Positions 21,991 to 33,111 are shown, numbered from the stretch's first letter. The stretch is 55,343 bases of DNA from Zygnema cylindricum (GCA_037447655.1 JBBHKE010001865.1:1-55343); one strand, 5' to 3'. Translations and numbers: made by a program. Notes: generated by a model not told the origin, from the letters alone.

Positions 21991-23008
21991 TGTTGAAATT
22001 CATAGATTTCTATAGTATTTTCTAGGTTTAAATATGTTAGGAAAAAGAAAAAGGACTGACAGCCTGCCTTCACCTCCTTTCTCTAGCCCCCATACTTGTT
22101 GTAGTCACTGAAAGATAGAGAAGGTGGTTGATCCATGGCTGCCTTAGTTCAACAGGTAGTTATTTTTAGAAGGTTACTAAAAATAGTCTTGACGGACCCA
22201 GGATTTGAACTCGGAACATGCAGTTCGTCAAGTTGGCCGATAGCGGTCAGCTTTATCCTACTAGACTAGGACCAATGCTAAATGCTATAGAGTATGCTAG
22301 ATATATATACATTTAGGAAGTATGAAATCCATTTAACTAAAACTAGATACGGCGTGCATAGATACAGTTTTAGTACGACATCATTTCAGAATGATTACCT
22401 CGCATTTGGTTGACAGCGAAACAAATATCTCGCAAGTAATTATAACGGTTAAGATTACGTCTCATTACGAATCCGACGGCCCACGTCATCGCCGAAACCC
22501 CGGAGTGGTCACCTTGGCGTTTTGTGACGTGGCATGACCTGGAGCCACGTGGAGAGATGACATTCGGTCATAGGAATTTCGAGGAATGTACGGACAAATA
22601 AAAAGCAGACACGCGTCCAGTTAATAGCCTTGTCGTACATAGGCCGTACAAAAGGTACACCGGCAGTAGTACTTTTTGGTACGGTAGAGTAATATGATTG
22701 GTCCGTACTTCAGTAGATAGAAGTTGTGAGAAGGAATCAGGACTTAGAAAATTTTAGTAGGTAGTCACCTCTCCCTTTGAGAGTTTGTACAAATTGGCAA
22801 TTTTGGTGCCTCATAACTTATAGGCTGGTTGGCCGTTTTCAGTGATTCTTTTTGCTACGGACTCAGGGGAGTCCAAGCTGCATAGGGGTGCAGTCAAATT
22901 GTCAGTTTGCCTTCTTGGGCAGCAGTGGTCGTGGCTTAAAGTGGGTTAGTTAAATATTATCTAGAGGCTTCCTGTATTCTGTAGTCCAATGGAGGACACA
23001 CAATTGCA
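21991..23008 (+). repeat. 3' LTR of element B (subtype B2, 1018 bp)
   Basis: The R-U5 third matches the 5' LTR (GTTGGCCGTTTTCAGTGATT, CTTCTTGGGCAG). The U3 part, including the tRNA-like module, is a different subtype. It ends GAGGACACACAATTGCA. Confidence 0.9.
22191..22270 (-). other. Antisense tRNA-like module in the B2 LTR
   Basis: The minus strand reads CTAGTCTAGTAGGATAAAGC (A-box/D-arm-like), then a possible anticodon arm, then AGTTCAAATCC (22211-22201), a near-perfect B-box. About 75 nt, tRNA-sized. Confidence 0.5.
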
Positions 23009-23717
23009 GACGCCTAATGGAAGTCCACCCTGAGTAGATGTTCCAACACGAAGAGTCTATAAACCATATGTCCTAAATTGACAAGCACCACATAAGCTAC
23101 GTGCTACGGTTGGATAGTGAATATCCTGAAGATTTTTAGCACCGACAAAGTTTACATCAAACCTTCACTTGCGTACCATGTATCTGCGTACGAAATCATC
23201 ATACAATAGAAGGTTGTTATCTTTTTTGCAGACGCAAGTCTTTTACGCCGGCTCATTTTTTAGGGTTTATATTTTCAAACATAACGAAATTCTTTTGACA
23301 GAAATAGTGTGACAAACAAAAGTTACCGAAAATAGAGTGAAGAAGGAGAGTTCCGAAATTACATTTTTATTTTCGGTTGTATTTTTGAAAGCGCATGTCA
23401 TATGCAAATTTCGTCAATTTTCGTTGGTTTTCCATAATGACACGTAGCTTTATCGTCCAGCGTGTCAGGATTAATTTTTTCTGTATCGGCCAACCCACCT
23501 CCTCTGAGTACGTTGACAGTTACAGAGAAAAATGAAGCGAACACCTCGCGGATGAACATCCAACTATCTGTATTACCTCCCAGACCTTTGGAGAGTATAG
23601 GCAAGATTTTTAGTAATGTTGTTTTTTGTATAAAAACAAAATAAGAGGTACGGTTTGGTACAAATAGTTGTAGATTTTTGTAAACTACCCCACTTTTCAT
23701 CTGATGGAACATCACCC

Positions 23718-24905
23718 TTACTCTATTGAGAGTCAAGCATCCAATGAGTACGTTGGGTCGCGGTCAAAGTTTTCAGACTCCTGGATATGAGTCAAGCATC
23801 CAATGAGTACGTTGGGTCGCGGTCAAAGTTTTCGGACTCCTGGATATGCCTCCACAAAATATGGTAAACCGTGAATCACTATTAAAAATTAAGAAATAAT
23901 TAGTGTAAAAATATTGTTATGTATCGACACGGCTTTGCCAATAAGCGATATGTACCTTTTTTTGGCTTGCGGATAAACAATATATTGGAACGATATAGTG
24001 ATGCCAATGTTATTGCCGATAGATCAGTTTTTTATCGCGACAACATTGTTACCGATAACTATCGGCGATAATTGTACGGTTCTTACCGTGCGATTGTACG
24101 GTTTATTCCGTCTGACTGAACCGTCGTTATTCCGTTACACATAGTACGGAACAGGTTGTTACACGTGGCATGACACACTATATATAGTGAAAAATATAAT
24201 ACAGTATATTATGAAGAACTATTGACTATATTTTTTCCAGTTATCGCCGATAAGGAATTTGTTGGACTCCGATCGATATATCAGGACCCTTAACCTTTCA
24301 ATAACCGATAACTATTGGTATCGGTGTTATCACGATAAATTTCTTGTCGATACACAACACTAAAAAAAACAATTAGTGCCATTAATTCTAATTTGGGGTC
24401 AAGGTTGTTTCGCTAAAAAAAAAATACTTTATTTTATTAATAACTCTAATTTGGGTATATTTTCCCCATACTATAGCCACCATAGCCTGTATTCACAAAT
24501 GTAAGAACAAATTCGCATGATTTTTTTGTCGTCTTTATCACTAGAAATCAAATCTGAGTGCGCTTTTTCGTGTCAGCACACTCACTTTTGCGTGTCGACG
24601 CCTTTTATCTCACACACATTTTGTACATTTGTACAAAATAACCAACAAATTTGGAACATACTGACGCACTTCGTGCACTACACTGTTTAAAACTATCTAA
24701 ATTAAAAAATTTAACGCTAATTCGACAGTACCTTTATAAACGAAAAAAAAAAATTTAAAGTTATTAATTTTATTTTAGGTTCGAGGGTCAAAATTTGGGT
24801 GCACAAAATTAGTGTCATTAACCTTATAAGCGATTCAAGGTGTATTATACTAAACCTTAAAACTTTTCGCCTACGGAGGTCCTGTGGGTCTGTAGGTCAA
24901 GGAAT
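23718..24905 (+). repeat. Segmental duplication R1, right part
   Basis: Matches R2 32977-34156 throughout, from CTCTATTGAGAGTCAAGC to GGTCAAGGAATA, where similarity stops in both copies. A unit of about 59 bp is tandemly doubled here (from about 23731 and 23790, starting GAGTCAAGCATCCAATGAG) but single in R2. No gene recognised. Confidence 0.85.
23912..24361. mobile_element. Inverted-terminus element P, copy in R1
   Basis: The left end ATTGTTATGTATCGACA pairs with the inverted right end AGTGTTGTGTATCGACA; internal GATAACTATCGG-type palindromes are frequent. R2 has the same element (33112-33600), so it predates the duplication. No coding capacity. The terminal AGTGTTG resembles some hAT-like MITEs, but no clear 8-bp duplication is visible. 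Confidence 0.55.
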
Positions 24906-25354
24906 AGACGAGCCACGTCGCTCGCCCTTCATTTCGTTTTACGATCCGTGTCACGCGGAGCGCTTGTGGAAAACTCACAGACAGCAAAACACAAAAGAGT
25001 TACATGCCCCGTTTTCTCTTTCCAAATTCGCTACAAGTATTATTTATGGACCATGTACTAAAATGCTTCTAACATAACAACAAAACTCAAAAACCGTTTT
25101 TTGATTAAGGTCTTCCCAACTGCCATCTTTCAACCTAAAAACATTTTTTTGATTTCATCTCCTCCTAGTCTTTCCTTCCTAAGTGCCGCCCCCCCACTCC
25201 TACCAACCACTTTGTTCTTTTTTTGCCCATTAACTCCATTTTTCTATTTTTTTCATTATTATTATCACCGCTATTTTTGACTCGGTGTTGCCTCTCGCGG
25301 TGGTAATTTGCCTCTTTACCCTTATTGCCTCATGTTTTTTAGGTGGTAAGTTAC
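24906..25354. other. Stretch without recognised genes
   Basis: AT-rich DNA between the end of R1 and the CT microsatellite. The small open frames have no family resemblance. Confidence 0.5.
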
Positions 25355-25395
25355 CTCCCTCTCTCTCTTTATCTCTCTCTCTCTCTCTCCCTCTC

Positions 25396-25439
<44 letters not shown>

Positions 25440-25634
25440 TCCCTCTCTCCCCCTCTTCCTCTCCCTCTGCCTCCCCTTCTCCCTCCCACTCTCCCTCCCT
25501 CTTTACCTCTCCCTCTCCCTTTCTCTTTCCCTCTCCCTCTCTCTCTTCCTCTCTCTCTCCCTCTCCCTCTCCCTCTCCTTCTGACTTTCCCTCTCCTTCT
25601 CCCTCTCCCTCCCTCTCTCTCCCTCTCCCTCTTT
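25355..25634 (+). repeat. CT-rich microsatellite
   Basis: About 280 bp of CTCTCC/CTCTCT directly abutting the start of a B3 LTR at 25635. Leu/Ser/Pro-rich frames across it are artefacts. Confidence 0.92.
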
Positions 25635-26221
25635 TGTTGAAATTTGAGTTTTTTAAATTTTTTTAGGTTAGACTATAGAAAAATAAAAAGTCCCATTTTG
25701 GCAATCAGGCTCTACCTTCCCTCTCTCCTGCCCTCATACTTCTTGTAGTCACTGAAGATCGGTGAAAGAGAGGTAGAGCCATGGCTCACTGAATAGCCAA
25801 AAGAAGGTAGGGGAACCAGCTTTTAACAAAAAGCTGACGGACTAAGGATTTGATCCTGGTGCCTACAGACTATCGGATTAGCTGGCCGGCTTATCCGATT
25901 TACTAGTTACTGGTGTTAGCATATATAGGGTGTGATAGTTATATAATAGGAACTAGTGGATTAATATAATTTACAGGAGTGTAGAACTATGACATTGATT
26001 CAGGTAGGAACTTGTTGTCGCACAGATACCGGCACACACGGCACGAAATTTAGTGGTGCGGTCACTAAATTTCGACGGCACAAAACAAAAGCCGATTAGC
26101 ATAAAACGGCTCGAATGCAAGCCGCCATTGCCGAATGGTCGCTTTGGCTATTTGCAGTCATCACGTCATCAAACGCCACGTGGCGCCCAATCAATTGTTT
26201 ACAAATTTTACTGGAAACGCG
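25635..26221 (+). repeat. B3-type LTR fragment
   Basis: Starts TGTTGAAATTTGAG. Contains GTAGTCACTGAAG, GAGCCATGGCT, an antisense tRNA-like module with B-box GGATCAAATCC on the minus strand (25856-25846), and a perfect 12-bp palindrome CGAAATTTAGTG...CACTAAATTTCG at about 26044-26074. It breaks off at 26221, where family A integrase sequence begins; the promoter and R-U5 end are lost. Confidence 0.8.
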
Positions 26222-26460
26222 AAGTCAGTGGTAGGGGAAGCTTATGAAGCTTTCCTAGTGCACAACCATCACAAACATGGGATTCCTTTTCACCAAGCTT
26301 GACACCATCAATCATATTAGTCTTCACCATCTTTTCAAGCCTCTCATTATGAACATGCCCAAGCCTTTTATGCCACAAAACAATTTCAGATAGGACACTG
26401 GAGTACACAAAATCAACTTTATTAACCAGGTCCATCCGATACAGAGAAGAATTTGGTTCA
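26208..26460 (-). pseudogene. Family A-like pre-integrase fragment
   Basis: The minus strand encodes VDFVYSSVLSEIVLWHKRLG and VCDGCALGKLHKLPL, the HHCC zinc region before integrase. The AATAAAGTTGATTTT junction is in frame here, whereas A1 and A2 both lack the G. This relic therefore shows the ancestral reading frame. Confidence 0.8.
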
Positions 26461-26491
26461 AAACATAAACTAAACTAAGAATAAAAAGGAG

Positions 26492-26930
26492 TATTGAAAA
26501 ACTAATTATTTGTTTTTATTTTTTGTAATTTTGTCTAGAATCTAGAGTGTGAAGGCACAAAGTTAGACAAAGGAAACCATGGTTGCCCCTCTAGCAGCCA
26601 ATGAGGTTGACTGAGGTAGGAAAGAGAGAGGTAAACAGTTGCCTCTAGCAAAAAGGAGTGGACCGGCCGAGATTGGATCCCTGGCCCTACCAGTCTATAG
26701 TAGTCGTCGTTCGTAACCTAATGATGTAGAAGAGTCGGTACACACATGGAGTGTTATATTGTAATAAACAAATTCCACGCGCATTAAATCATTTAGCATA
26801 ATACATTGAACTCAAGCACATATAAAGGAAACAGAAGGAATATTTTGCACACCGGCCAAATCAAATGAACATCAACAACTTGTATACTATGATCGGACGA
26901 CCCGATTAAGCATTGACGGCATGGAATGGT
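26492..26930 (+). repeat. Diverged B-like LTR fragment
   Basis: Begins TATTGAAAAAC after a purine-rich AAAAAGGAG. Carries CCATGGTTGCC and a degenerate tRNA-like block near 26660-26735 (GGATCCAATC on the minus strand). The right boundary is uncertain; no promoter or U5 landmarks found. Confidence 0.45.
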
Positions 26931-27004
26931 TTTCCCGGTAGTTTACGCCAAAAGAGCCACATATTCACACGAGGCACTACCTCACTTGACACCAGAAAGG
27001 AGAA

Positions 27005-27156
27005 GACAAATCCATGGCTTCAGTTGTGGAAGGTTATTGAAATCTGAGGTTTCTATTTTGTATTTTATAGATCTCTATGTAGCAAAATTAAAAGGTGACA
27101 AATCCATGGCTTCAGTTGTGGAAGGTTGTTGAAATCTGAGGTTTCTATTTTGTATT
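27005..27156 (+). repeat. 60-bp direct repeat across an LTR start
   Basis: 27005-27064 and 27097-27156 are the same 60 bp with one difference, beginning GACAAATCCATGGCTTCAGT and running into TGAAATCTGAGGTTTC of the LTR. The first copy has TATTG where the LTR has TGTTG. Confidence 0.85.
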
Positions 27157-27901
27157 AGGCAGTCAGGCTCTGCTTTCCCTCTCCCCAATCACCATACTTG
27201 TTGTAGTCAATGAAGACCAGTGAGAGAGATATAGACCGATGAGAGAGAGATAAAGCCATGGCTGCATGAGCAACCAGAAGAAAAAAAGGTGACCAACCCT
27301 TTGCAAAAAGCTGACGGACTAAGGATTTGATCCTGGTGCCTACAGACTATCGGATTAGCTGGCCGGCTTATCCGATTTACTAGTTACTGGTGTTAGCATA
27401 TATAGGGTGTGATAGTTATATAATAGGAACTAGTGGATTAATATAATTTACAGGAGTGTAGAACTATGACATTGATTCAGGTAGGAACTTGTTGTCGCAC
27501 AGATACCGGCACACACGGCACGAAATTTAGTGGTGCGGTCACTAAATTTCGACGGCACAAAACAAAAGCCGATTAGCATAAAACGGCTCGAATGCAAGCC
27601 GCCATTGCCGAATGGTCGCTTTGGCTATTTGCAGTCATCACGTCATCAAACGCCACGTGGCGCCCAATCAATTGTTTACAAATTTTACTGGAAACGCGGA
27701 GACGAGTTTAGAGGTGGCGGGCGTCCCCTCCATGGCCATGTCCTACAGTGGCCATACCGAAAGTAAATCGGCAATGGTATCTTTCTGTAATGTACACTCT
27801 TTTGATTGGGTCTGTACATCACTACTGGAGGGTTTAGAGAGGGGTTTCGGACTTAGAGTTTTTAAAAGGTAGCAACCTCTCTCCCAGAGTGATTATATAA
27901 T
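27127..27901 (+). repeat. B3-type LTR, right part cut by a B4 LTR
   Basis: Starts TGTTGAAATCTGAGG. From 27304 to about 27697 it is essentially identical to 25827-26220. It continues through GATTGGGTCTGTAC (CAAT-like) to ATTATATAAT, then stops where another LTR starts at 27902. Confidence 0.8.
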
Positions 27902-28885
27902 TGTTGAAAAATGTATTTTCTATTCTAGCTGTTAAGTCTATGATCTTACTACAATCCTCATATTTGTCGTAGTCACTGAGGACTGGCAGGCAGCCATGGC
28001 TGCCTCAAGCATAAAAAGAGACAGGCTGAGGGAGCAGAAGACACAGCCCCTGCAAAAGATGGGCGGTTAGGACCACGATTTGATCCTATGACCTTTGAGA
28101 TGTCTGTCGTACGGCATAGCCGTTCGCCTTATCTGTTAGGTCTTGATGAAGCGTTAAAGTATAATGGGTGTGATTCATATTTAAACATTGTGTAGCGACA
28201 TATCCCATTTAACAATTACGGCACAGAATGAACAAGGAATGAAAAGAACCGCAAGAAAATACTAGACCGCACAAAATGAACGTACCGACATTTAATTTCA
28301 ACGGACAAAACAAAATGTAAATTGGAGATCGACCGCTCACAAAGGAGCTGGCCCACCGAGGAGCTGGCCCACCGGAATAGACATTTGGCTGTTTGCGAGC
28401 GAATGTCGGCGGACGACACGTGGCAAGTCATGAGTGGACAACCGATATTACGAGGAGAGCAACTACGGCTCAAGAACTATCACGCGTCAGAGGGACAACC
28501 ATGCTGTACCATGGCCATACAAGAAGTACATCGGCACGTGTACCTTCTTGTACTTTACAATCATATGATTGGTTGGGTACAATAGTAGTAAGGGGTTCAG
28601 AGAGGGGGTTTAGGACTTAGACTTTTTTAGGCACTTCTCTCTAAGAGACCTTTTGTATTTATTAGCCATCTTTGGCCAGCCAAACCTTAATTCTCAGTGG
28701 AGCAATTTCAACGATTCTTTTTGCTACAGACTCAAGGGATTCCGAGCTACATGAGGTGTAGTCGGTCACAGTCTTTGCGTGCCAAGGTGGCACTTAGTTA
28801 GTGAGAAAGTCAAAGTGGAAATATTATCCTAGAGACTTCATATAAGCTAGACATACTGTGGACCAATGGAGGTCACATAATTACA
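27902..28885 (+). repeat. B4-type LTR
   Basis: Starts TGTTGAAAAATG and ends GTCACATAATTACA; the next bases are CGTTATGGGCCCACCC, a PBS of the initiator tRNA-Met anticodon type with one changed base. Contains an antisense module whose minus-strand D-arm part reads GACCTAACAGATAAGGCG, close to tRNA-Arg D-arms, and a GTATTTATTAGCC TATA-like site. Confidence 0.88.
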
Positions 28886-28889
28886 CGTT

Positions 28890-30113
28890 ATGGGCCCACC
28901 CTCTAGGGTGCCCATTTTTCCATGGAACGAGGTTCACATACTTGGAAACCATAATGAAGGGTGCACTTTTTGAAAAAAGGCTATGGGGCATTGTGAGTGG
29001 TTGTGTGCGGCGGCCAATTGCAAATTTTAGGAGTTCCACCTGGGTTTGGAGGATCTCGATTCACAATAGGATTTACGGAGGCAGAGGTGGTAGATGATGA
29101 AGAAAAAAAAATTGTGTTGGACAAAGGGAAGAAGAAGGGGAAGGAGAAACTCACACCAATAGGTACAAGATCAGTACCAATAGTGGATGTTCAAATAACC
29201 GAGGCAAATGATACTCAAATCTGGGACTTCAACAACACAGTGGCAACTATTTTATTCTCGGGCATCTCACTCAAGCAATTGCTACACCTCACCTTTATGT
29301 GGACAAGGCGGCCGAGTTGTGAGAGGCTCTTGTCATCATTTACAAGAGTGGTAGGATTCAGTAGCCGAAGATGGCCGATCAGAAGATACAAGTATTTGTT
29401 TATAAAAGATGAAAAATATTAATAATTTGTAATGACTTGGCTGAGTTATTTATAGAGTTAGAGAATGCACGAAAAAGGGAGACCGAGAAAGAGAAGGTGA
29501 ATACTTTGTTGATGAAACTCCCATATTATGAAAACATTGTTAACAGGGTTTAGGATTTGCCAGAACATCGATGGATCAGGAACTCCGTTGTGGGGATGAT
29601 TTTGGTTCGGAAAAGTACAATTGAGATTCGGAGAGGATGAAAGAGTGTTCAAGCATTGGCTGCTGGGACTAACAAGAGGGATAAGGATTCTAAAAAACCT
29701 TATAGAAACTTTGGTGGAGGAGGAAGAGGAAACCAATCAGACGAATCTGGATCTAGACCTCTGAAAGAGCTCTGTCACTTTTGTAATGGTCATGACATTA
29801 CATGGCAGAGTGTACTAATCTGACGGAGCTGAGATTGAAAGAGGGGCAGATGGATAAACCAGCGAGAGGAAAGAAGAAGGCATTTGTGGCAACACAAGTA
29901 ATGGGAGAGCAATGGAAGGACGAGAGTTTACTATGCCGGTGTAAGTAATTTGATGATGTGGCCTAAAGATTATGACATGTGTATCTAGATAGATTGAAAG
30001 AAATGAAGAAAATAGGTGTAGTTAGGGGAATTCCTTTTAGAGATAATAAGACCTTGGATGACTGTAGTGGATGTGCTCAAAGTAAGGCCCAGAGATTACC
30101 TTTTACAAAAACC
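28890..30113 (+). pseudogene. Family B Gag to pre-integrase relic
   Basis: Follows the B4 LTR. Begins MGPPSRVPIF and goes out of frame almost at once through an extra T. Later pieces include TYLETIMKGALFEKRLWG, a damaged zinc knuckle (CHFCNG) near 29775, and a pre-integrase block LDDCSGCAQSKAQRLPF near 30054-30105. The protease is largely deleted. It ends abruptly at 30113 where R2 begins. Confidence 0.82.
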
Positions 30114-30839
30114 GCACCCTCCCTCTCTCTCCTCCTTCTCTTTTCTTCTTTTCTTTCCTTTTTGACTCTGGTATTGCTGATGGCACTCACCCACATTCCA
30201 TTCATCTAGTCACTCAGGCGGTCTCTCTCTCCCCCCTTCTTGCCCTCCCTTTTCCTCCTTGTCCCTCCCTCTTGCTTCTCTCTCTTCCTCATCTTTCTTG
30301 CTCCTCTTGTCTCTCTCCCTCCCTCTCCCTCTCCCTCTCCCCCTCCGTCTCTAGTATGAGTAGGTCGGTCGGTCCCTATCTCCATCCTCCCTTGAAACCC
30401 TTCCTCTCCCTATCCCTCCTCTCCCTCCCTCCCTCTCCCTACTCTCTTTCCCTCCCTCTCCCTCCTCTCCCTCTTTCCATCCATCTACCTCCCTCCTTCT
30501 GTCTCCCTCCCTCCGTCTCCCTCCCTCTATCTCCCTCCCTCCATCTCCCTCCCTCTATCTTTCCCCCTTTGCAAATAGCAACACCCTCCTTCCATTCATG
30601 TGGTCAGTCAATTGCTCTAGCTGCCCCTATTCAAAACGCCATCCCTCCGTTTAGTCCGACGGAAAACAGAACTGCTGCATACATTGGCAAATAAAATAGA
30701 GTAACTAGAGTGAACATCACGAGGTCGCGAAAAGGGAGAGATGGCGAAAAAGAGAGTGAAAAAGAGGGAGAGAAAGAGGGAGAGGGAGAGGAAGGGAGAG
30801 AGGGAGAGATGGAGAGAGAAATAGAGATAAGGAGAGAGA

Positions 30840-31841
30840 TGCAATTCTGTGTCCTCCATTGGACTACAGAATACAGGAAGCCTCTAGATAGTATTTAACT
30901 AACCCACTTTAAGCCACGACCACTTCTGCCCAAGAAGGAAAACTGAGAATTTGACTGCACCCCTGTGTAGCGTGGACTCCCTTGAGTCCGTAGCAAAAAG
31001 AATCACTGAAAACGGCCAACCAGGCGATAAGTTATGAGCCGGCAAAAATGCCAATTTATACAAAGCTCTCTTAGAGAGAGGTGTCTGTCTACCAAATATT
31101 TCCTAAGTCCTAAATCCCTCTCACAACCCCTATCTACTAAAGTACGAACCAATCGTATTACTGTAAAGTACAGAAAGGTACTATGGCCGATGTACTTTCT
31201 GTACGGCTGGTGTACGACAAGGCTCTTGAGTGGACGCGTGTCATTTTTCCACTTGTCCGTACTTCCTCCGGAATTCCCGCGACCGAATGTCATCCTTCCA
31301 CGCGGCGCCACGTCATGCCACGTCCATAAAATCCAAAGTGACCATTCCGCGATCTCGGCGACGACGTGCGCCGTCGGATTAAATCCGACATTAAATGTCG
31401 ACCGTTAAAAGTGTCTGTTTCATTTGTTTCGTGCGAAATGACGTTTCGCACTAAACCTTAACAAGTTCTATGTTCGTTTCGTTTCATATTCCAGTTAGAT
31501 CATTTCGGTACTATACAACAGTTTATATATGAATGAAACCCTATATAATCTAACGGACTTCTACGACAAACAGGTTAGAGCTAACGGCTACGCCGCGCTC
31601 TACCGGTCGGGGGTTCGAGTCCTGCCGGACTCAACCTTTTGTTGAGAGTGACTTAAGTCACTCTTTAGTCCTTCCTATGGAGCTGAGGCAGCCATGGCTC
31701 CATCGCTCTCTCTCTCTTTCAGTGACTACAACAAGTATGGGGGAGAGAGAGAAGAGATGGAGGCAGGCTGCCATCATTTCTTATATATGTTTCCGCTAAT
31801 TTATTTTAAACTAGAAAATACAAAAACTACTTATTTCAACA
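30840..31841 (-). mobile_element. Solo LTR, B1 type
   Basis: 1002 bp from TGTTGAAATAAG (minus strand, at 31841) to TGCA at 30840, flanked on both sides by AGAGA (30835-30839, 31842-31846). It sits in the GA tract of R2; the R1 equivalent near 7630 is uninterrupted. Closely similar to the 5' LTR of element B. The usual origin is LTR-LTR recombination. Confidence 0.92.
31572..31640 (+). other. tRNA-like module inside the solo LTR
   Basis: Plus strand, antisense to the LTR: GGTTAGAGCTAACGG (D-arm-like, 31573-31587) and GGTTCGAGTCC (perfect B-box, 31612-31622) within a GTCGGGGG..CCTGCC T-arm. Same module as at 16845-16905. No full cloverleaf. Confidence 0.55.
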
Positions 31842-32471
31842 AGAGATAGAAGAAACAGACGCCAACCGGAAACTTCAGCAATATGCTAAATTTGCCACAT
31901 GTGCTGATTGACAACAAAATATGAATATCTGGTAGACTTAATCTTGTTGTGGTGTGTTTATAACAAACTGTCGTCCACAACTTGTAGGAAGTCAATCCAC
32001 TAAAACCCCGAAATGGTGCCTAACGGAAATAGTGTGGATGTATGATATCGTCAACATAAAACAGAAGGAATTCATTCACATTATTTTACATATTGATGTC
32101 AAAAATCAAAATAAATAGTGACGCAAATATTTCCATACCTAGTAGACAGCTGAGCTCAGAATGTATTACACACTAAGTTCAAAAAATGTTAAAAATTAAT
32201 TCAAAAAAAAATCGAATTTGAAAATAGAAAGAAATATTCAAAATATTTCAAATATAAGTTTACCTTTACTGTCTTTTATGTCCTTCCATTACTCAGGTAA
32301 AGAGAGAAAACAGGGAAAAAAGATAAAGGAGACGATCCGGCAGAGGAGTAATTCAATAAGTAACTGAAGGAAAGCAGCTTGAAGGAAGTAATTAGTATTA
32401 TTACAAGAGGTAAATGCCCTATTGGAAGTCTCACCGTCAACATAAGAATTCCAGAGCGAACAAAAGTTGTA

Positions 32472-32698
32472 CACTACACCTTGAATCGTTATTAGGTTTA
32501 ATAATTTTTTTTCCACTCAAAACATCTTTTCTCAGTACACTCTTGTCCGATTTTCAATTTGAGACCACCAATCAGAAGCTGAGATTTTCATATTTCAATC
32601 GAAACTGTTAGATTTACAATCGGACACGTGTGTACAGAGAAAAGATGTTTTAAGTGTCGAAAAAAATATTGACGGTAATAACAATTCTCGGTGTAGTG
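32472..32698. mobile_element. 227-bp hairpin MITE in R2
   Basis: Terminal CACTACACC...GGTGTAGTG flanked by TA. The arms extend far inward: AAAACATCTTTTCTC recurs inverted as GAGAAAAGATGTTTT. Absent from R1 at the matching site. TA target and near-complete hairpin suggest a Tc1/mariner-derived MITE; the superfamily is inferred. Confidence 0.7.
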
Positions 32699-33111
32699 TA
32701 CAATGGCACGGGTGAGAAGAGTGGCAGCGAAGGAGCGTTGTCATCCGAGCAGTGCAGCTTCCGCTTGCGTTGGCAAGCGCTACACTGATGGTGACACGAC
32801 ATTGCAATGCAGAAGGCTCCGGTCCACTATCGCATGTCACAACGGTGGCAAATAACAACATTTGCTGGTTGAATTAGTAATCAGATATCCTGTTTGGAAC
32901 AAAATGTGCTTTATAGGCGGTTGAACATTTTGCGGTAACGAAGGGCTCCAGTTTGTTTGATGGAGCTTTAACAATATTACTCTATTGAGAGTCAAGCGTC
33001 CAGTGACTGCGTTGGGTTGCGGTCAAATTTTTCGGACTCCCGGATATGCCTCCACAGAACATGGTAAAGCGTGAATCGCTATTATCATTAAGAAATAAGT
33101 AGTGTAAAAAT

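Larger units (their letters stand above)
16631..23008 (+). mobile_element. Full-length but decayed Ty1/copia element, family B
   Basis: The 5' LTR is 16631-17636, the PBS starts at 17637, the coding region is 17641-21977, the polypurine tract AAATAAGGGGAG is 21979-21990 and the 3' LTR is 21991-23008. Ends are TGTTGAAAT...TGCA/AGCA. The flanking pentamers differ (ATATT and GACGC). The two LTRs agree at the R-U5 end but differ strongly in U3, which points to recombination between two elements. The coding region has at least two frameshifts and three stops. Confidence 0.9.
9215..23030. mobile_element. DNA transposon Y, same family as X, inserted in inverse orientation
   Basis: Termini GGGTGGACTTCCATTAGCG (left) and inverted GGGTGGACTTCCATTAGGCG (right) are flanked by TGA (9212-9214, 23031-23033). 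The subterminal AAAAGTGGGGT is at Y's left end and X's right end, so Y sits inside X in reverse. The copia pile begins about 340 bp in and ends 22 bp before Y's right terminus. Confidence 0.65.
9152..23717. mobile_element. DNA transposon X (GGGTG termini, TTA target duplication), heavily nested
   Basis: The left terminus GGGTGAAGTTCCACCAGACG and the inverted right terminus GGGTGATGTTCCATCAGATG are flanked by TTA (9149-9151, 23718-23720). R2 has a single TTA at 32977-32979, an intact empty site. Without the nested insertions X would be about 750 bp, so a MITE. A 3-bp TTA duplication fits PIF/Harbinger-like elements, but no transposase is present to confirm that. Confidence 0.75.

Noticed and set aside
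23398-23736. Transposase fragment in the right arm of X
   Set aside because: The 112-residue frame lacks DDE motifs or recognisable domains and overlaps the transposon end and flank.
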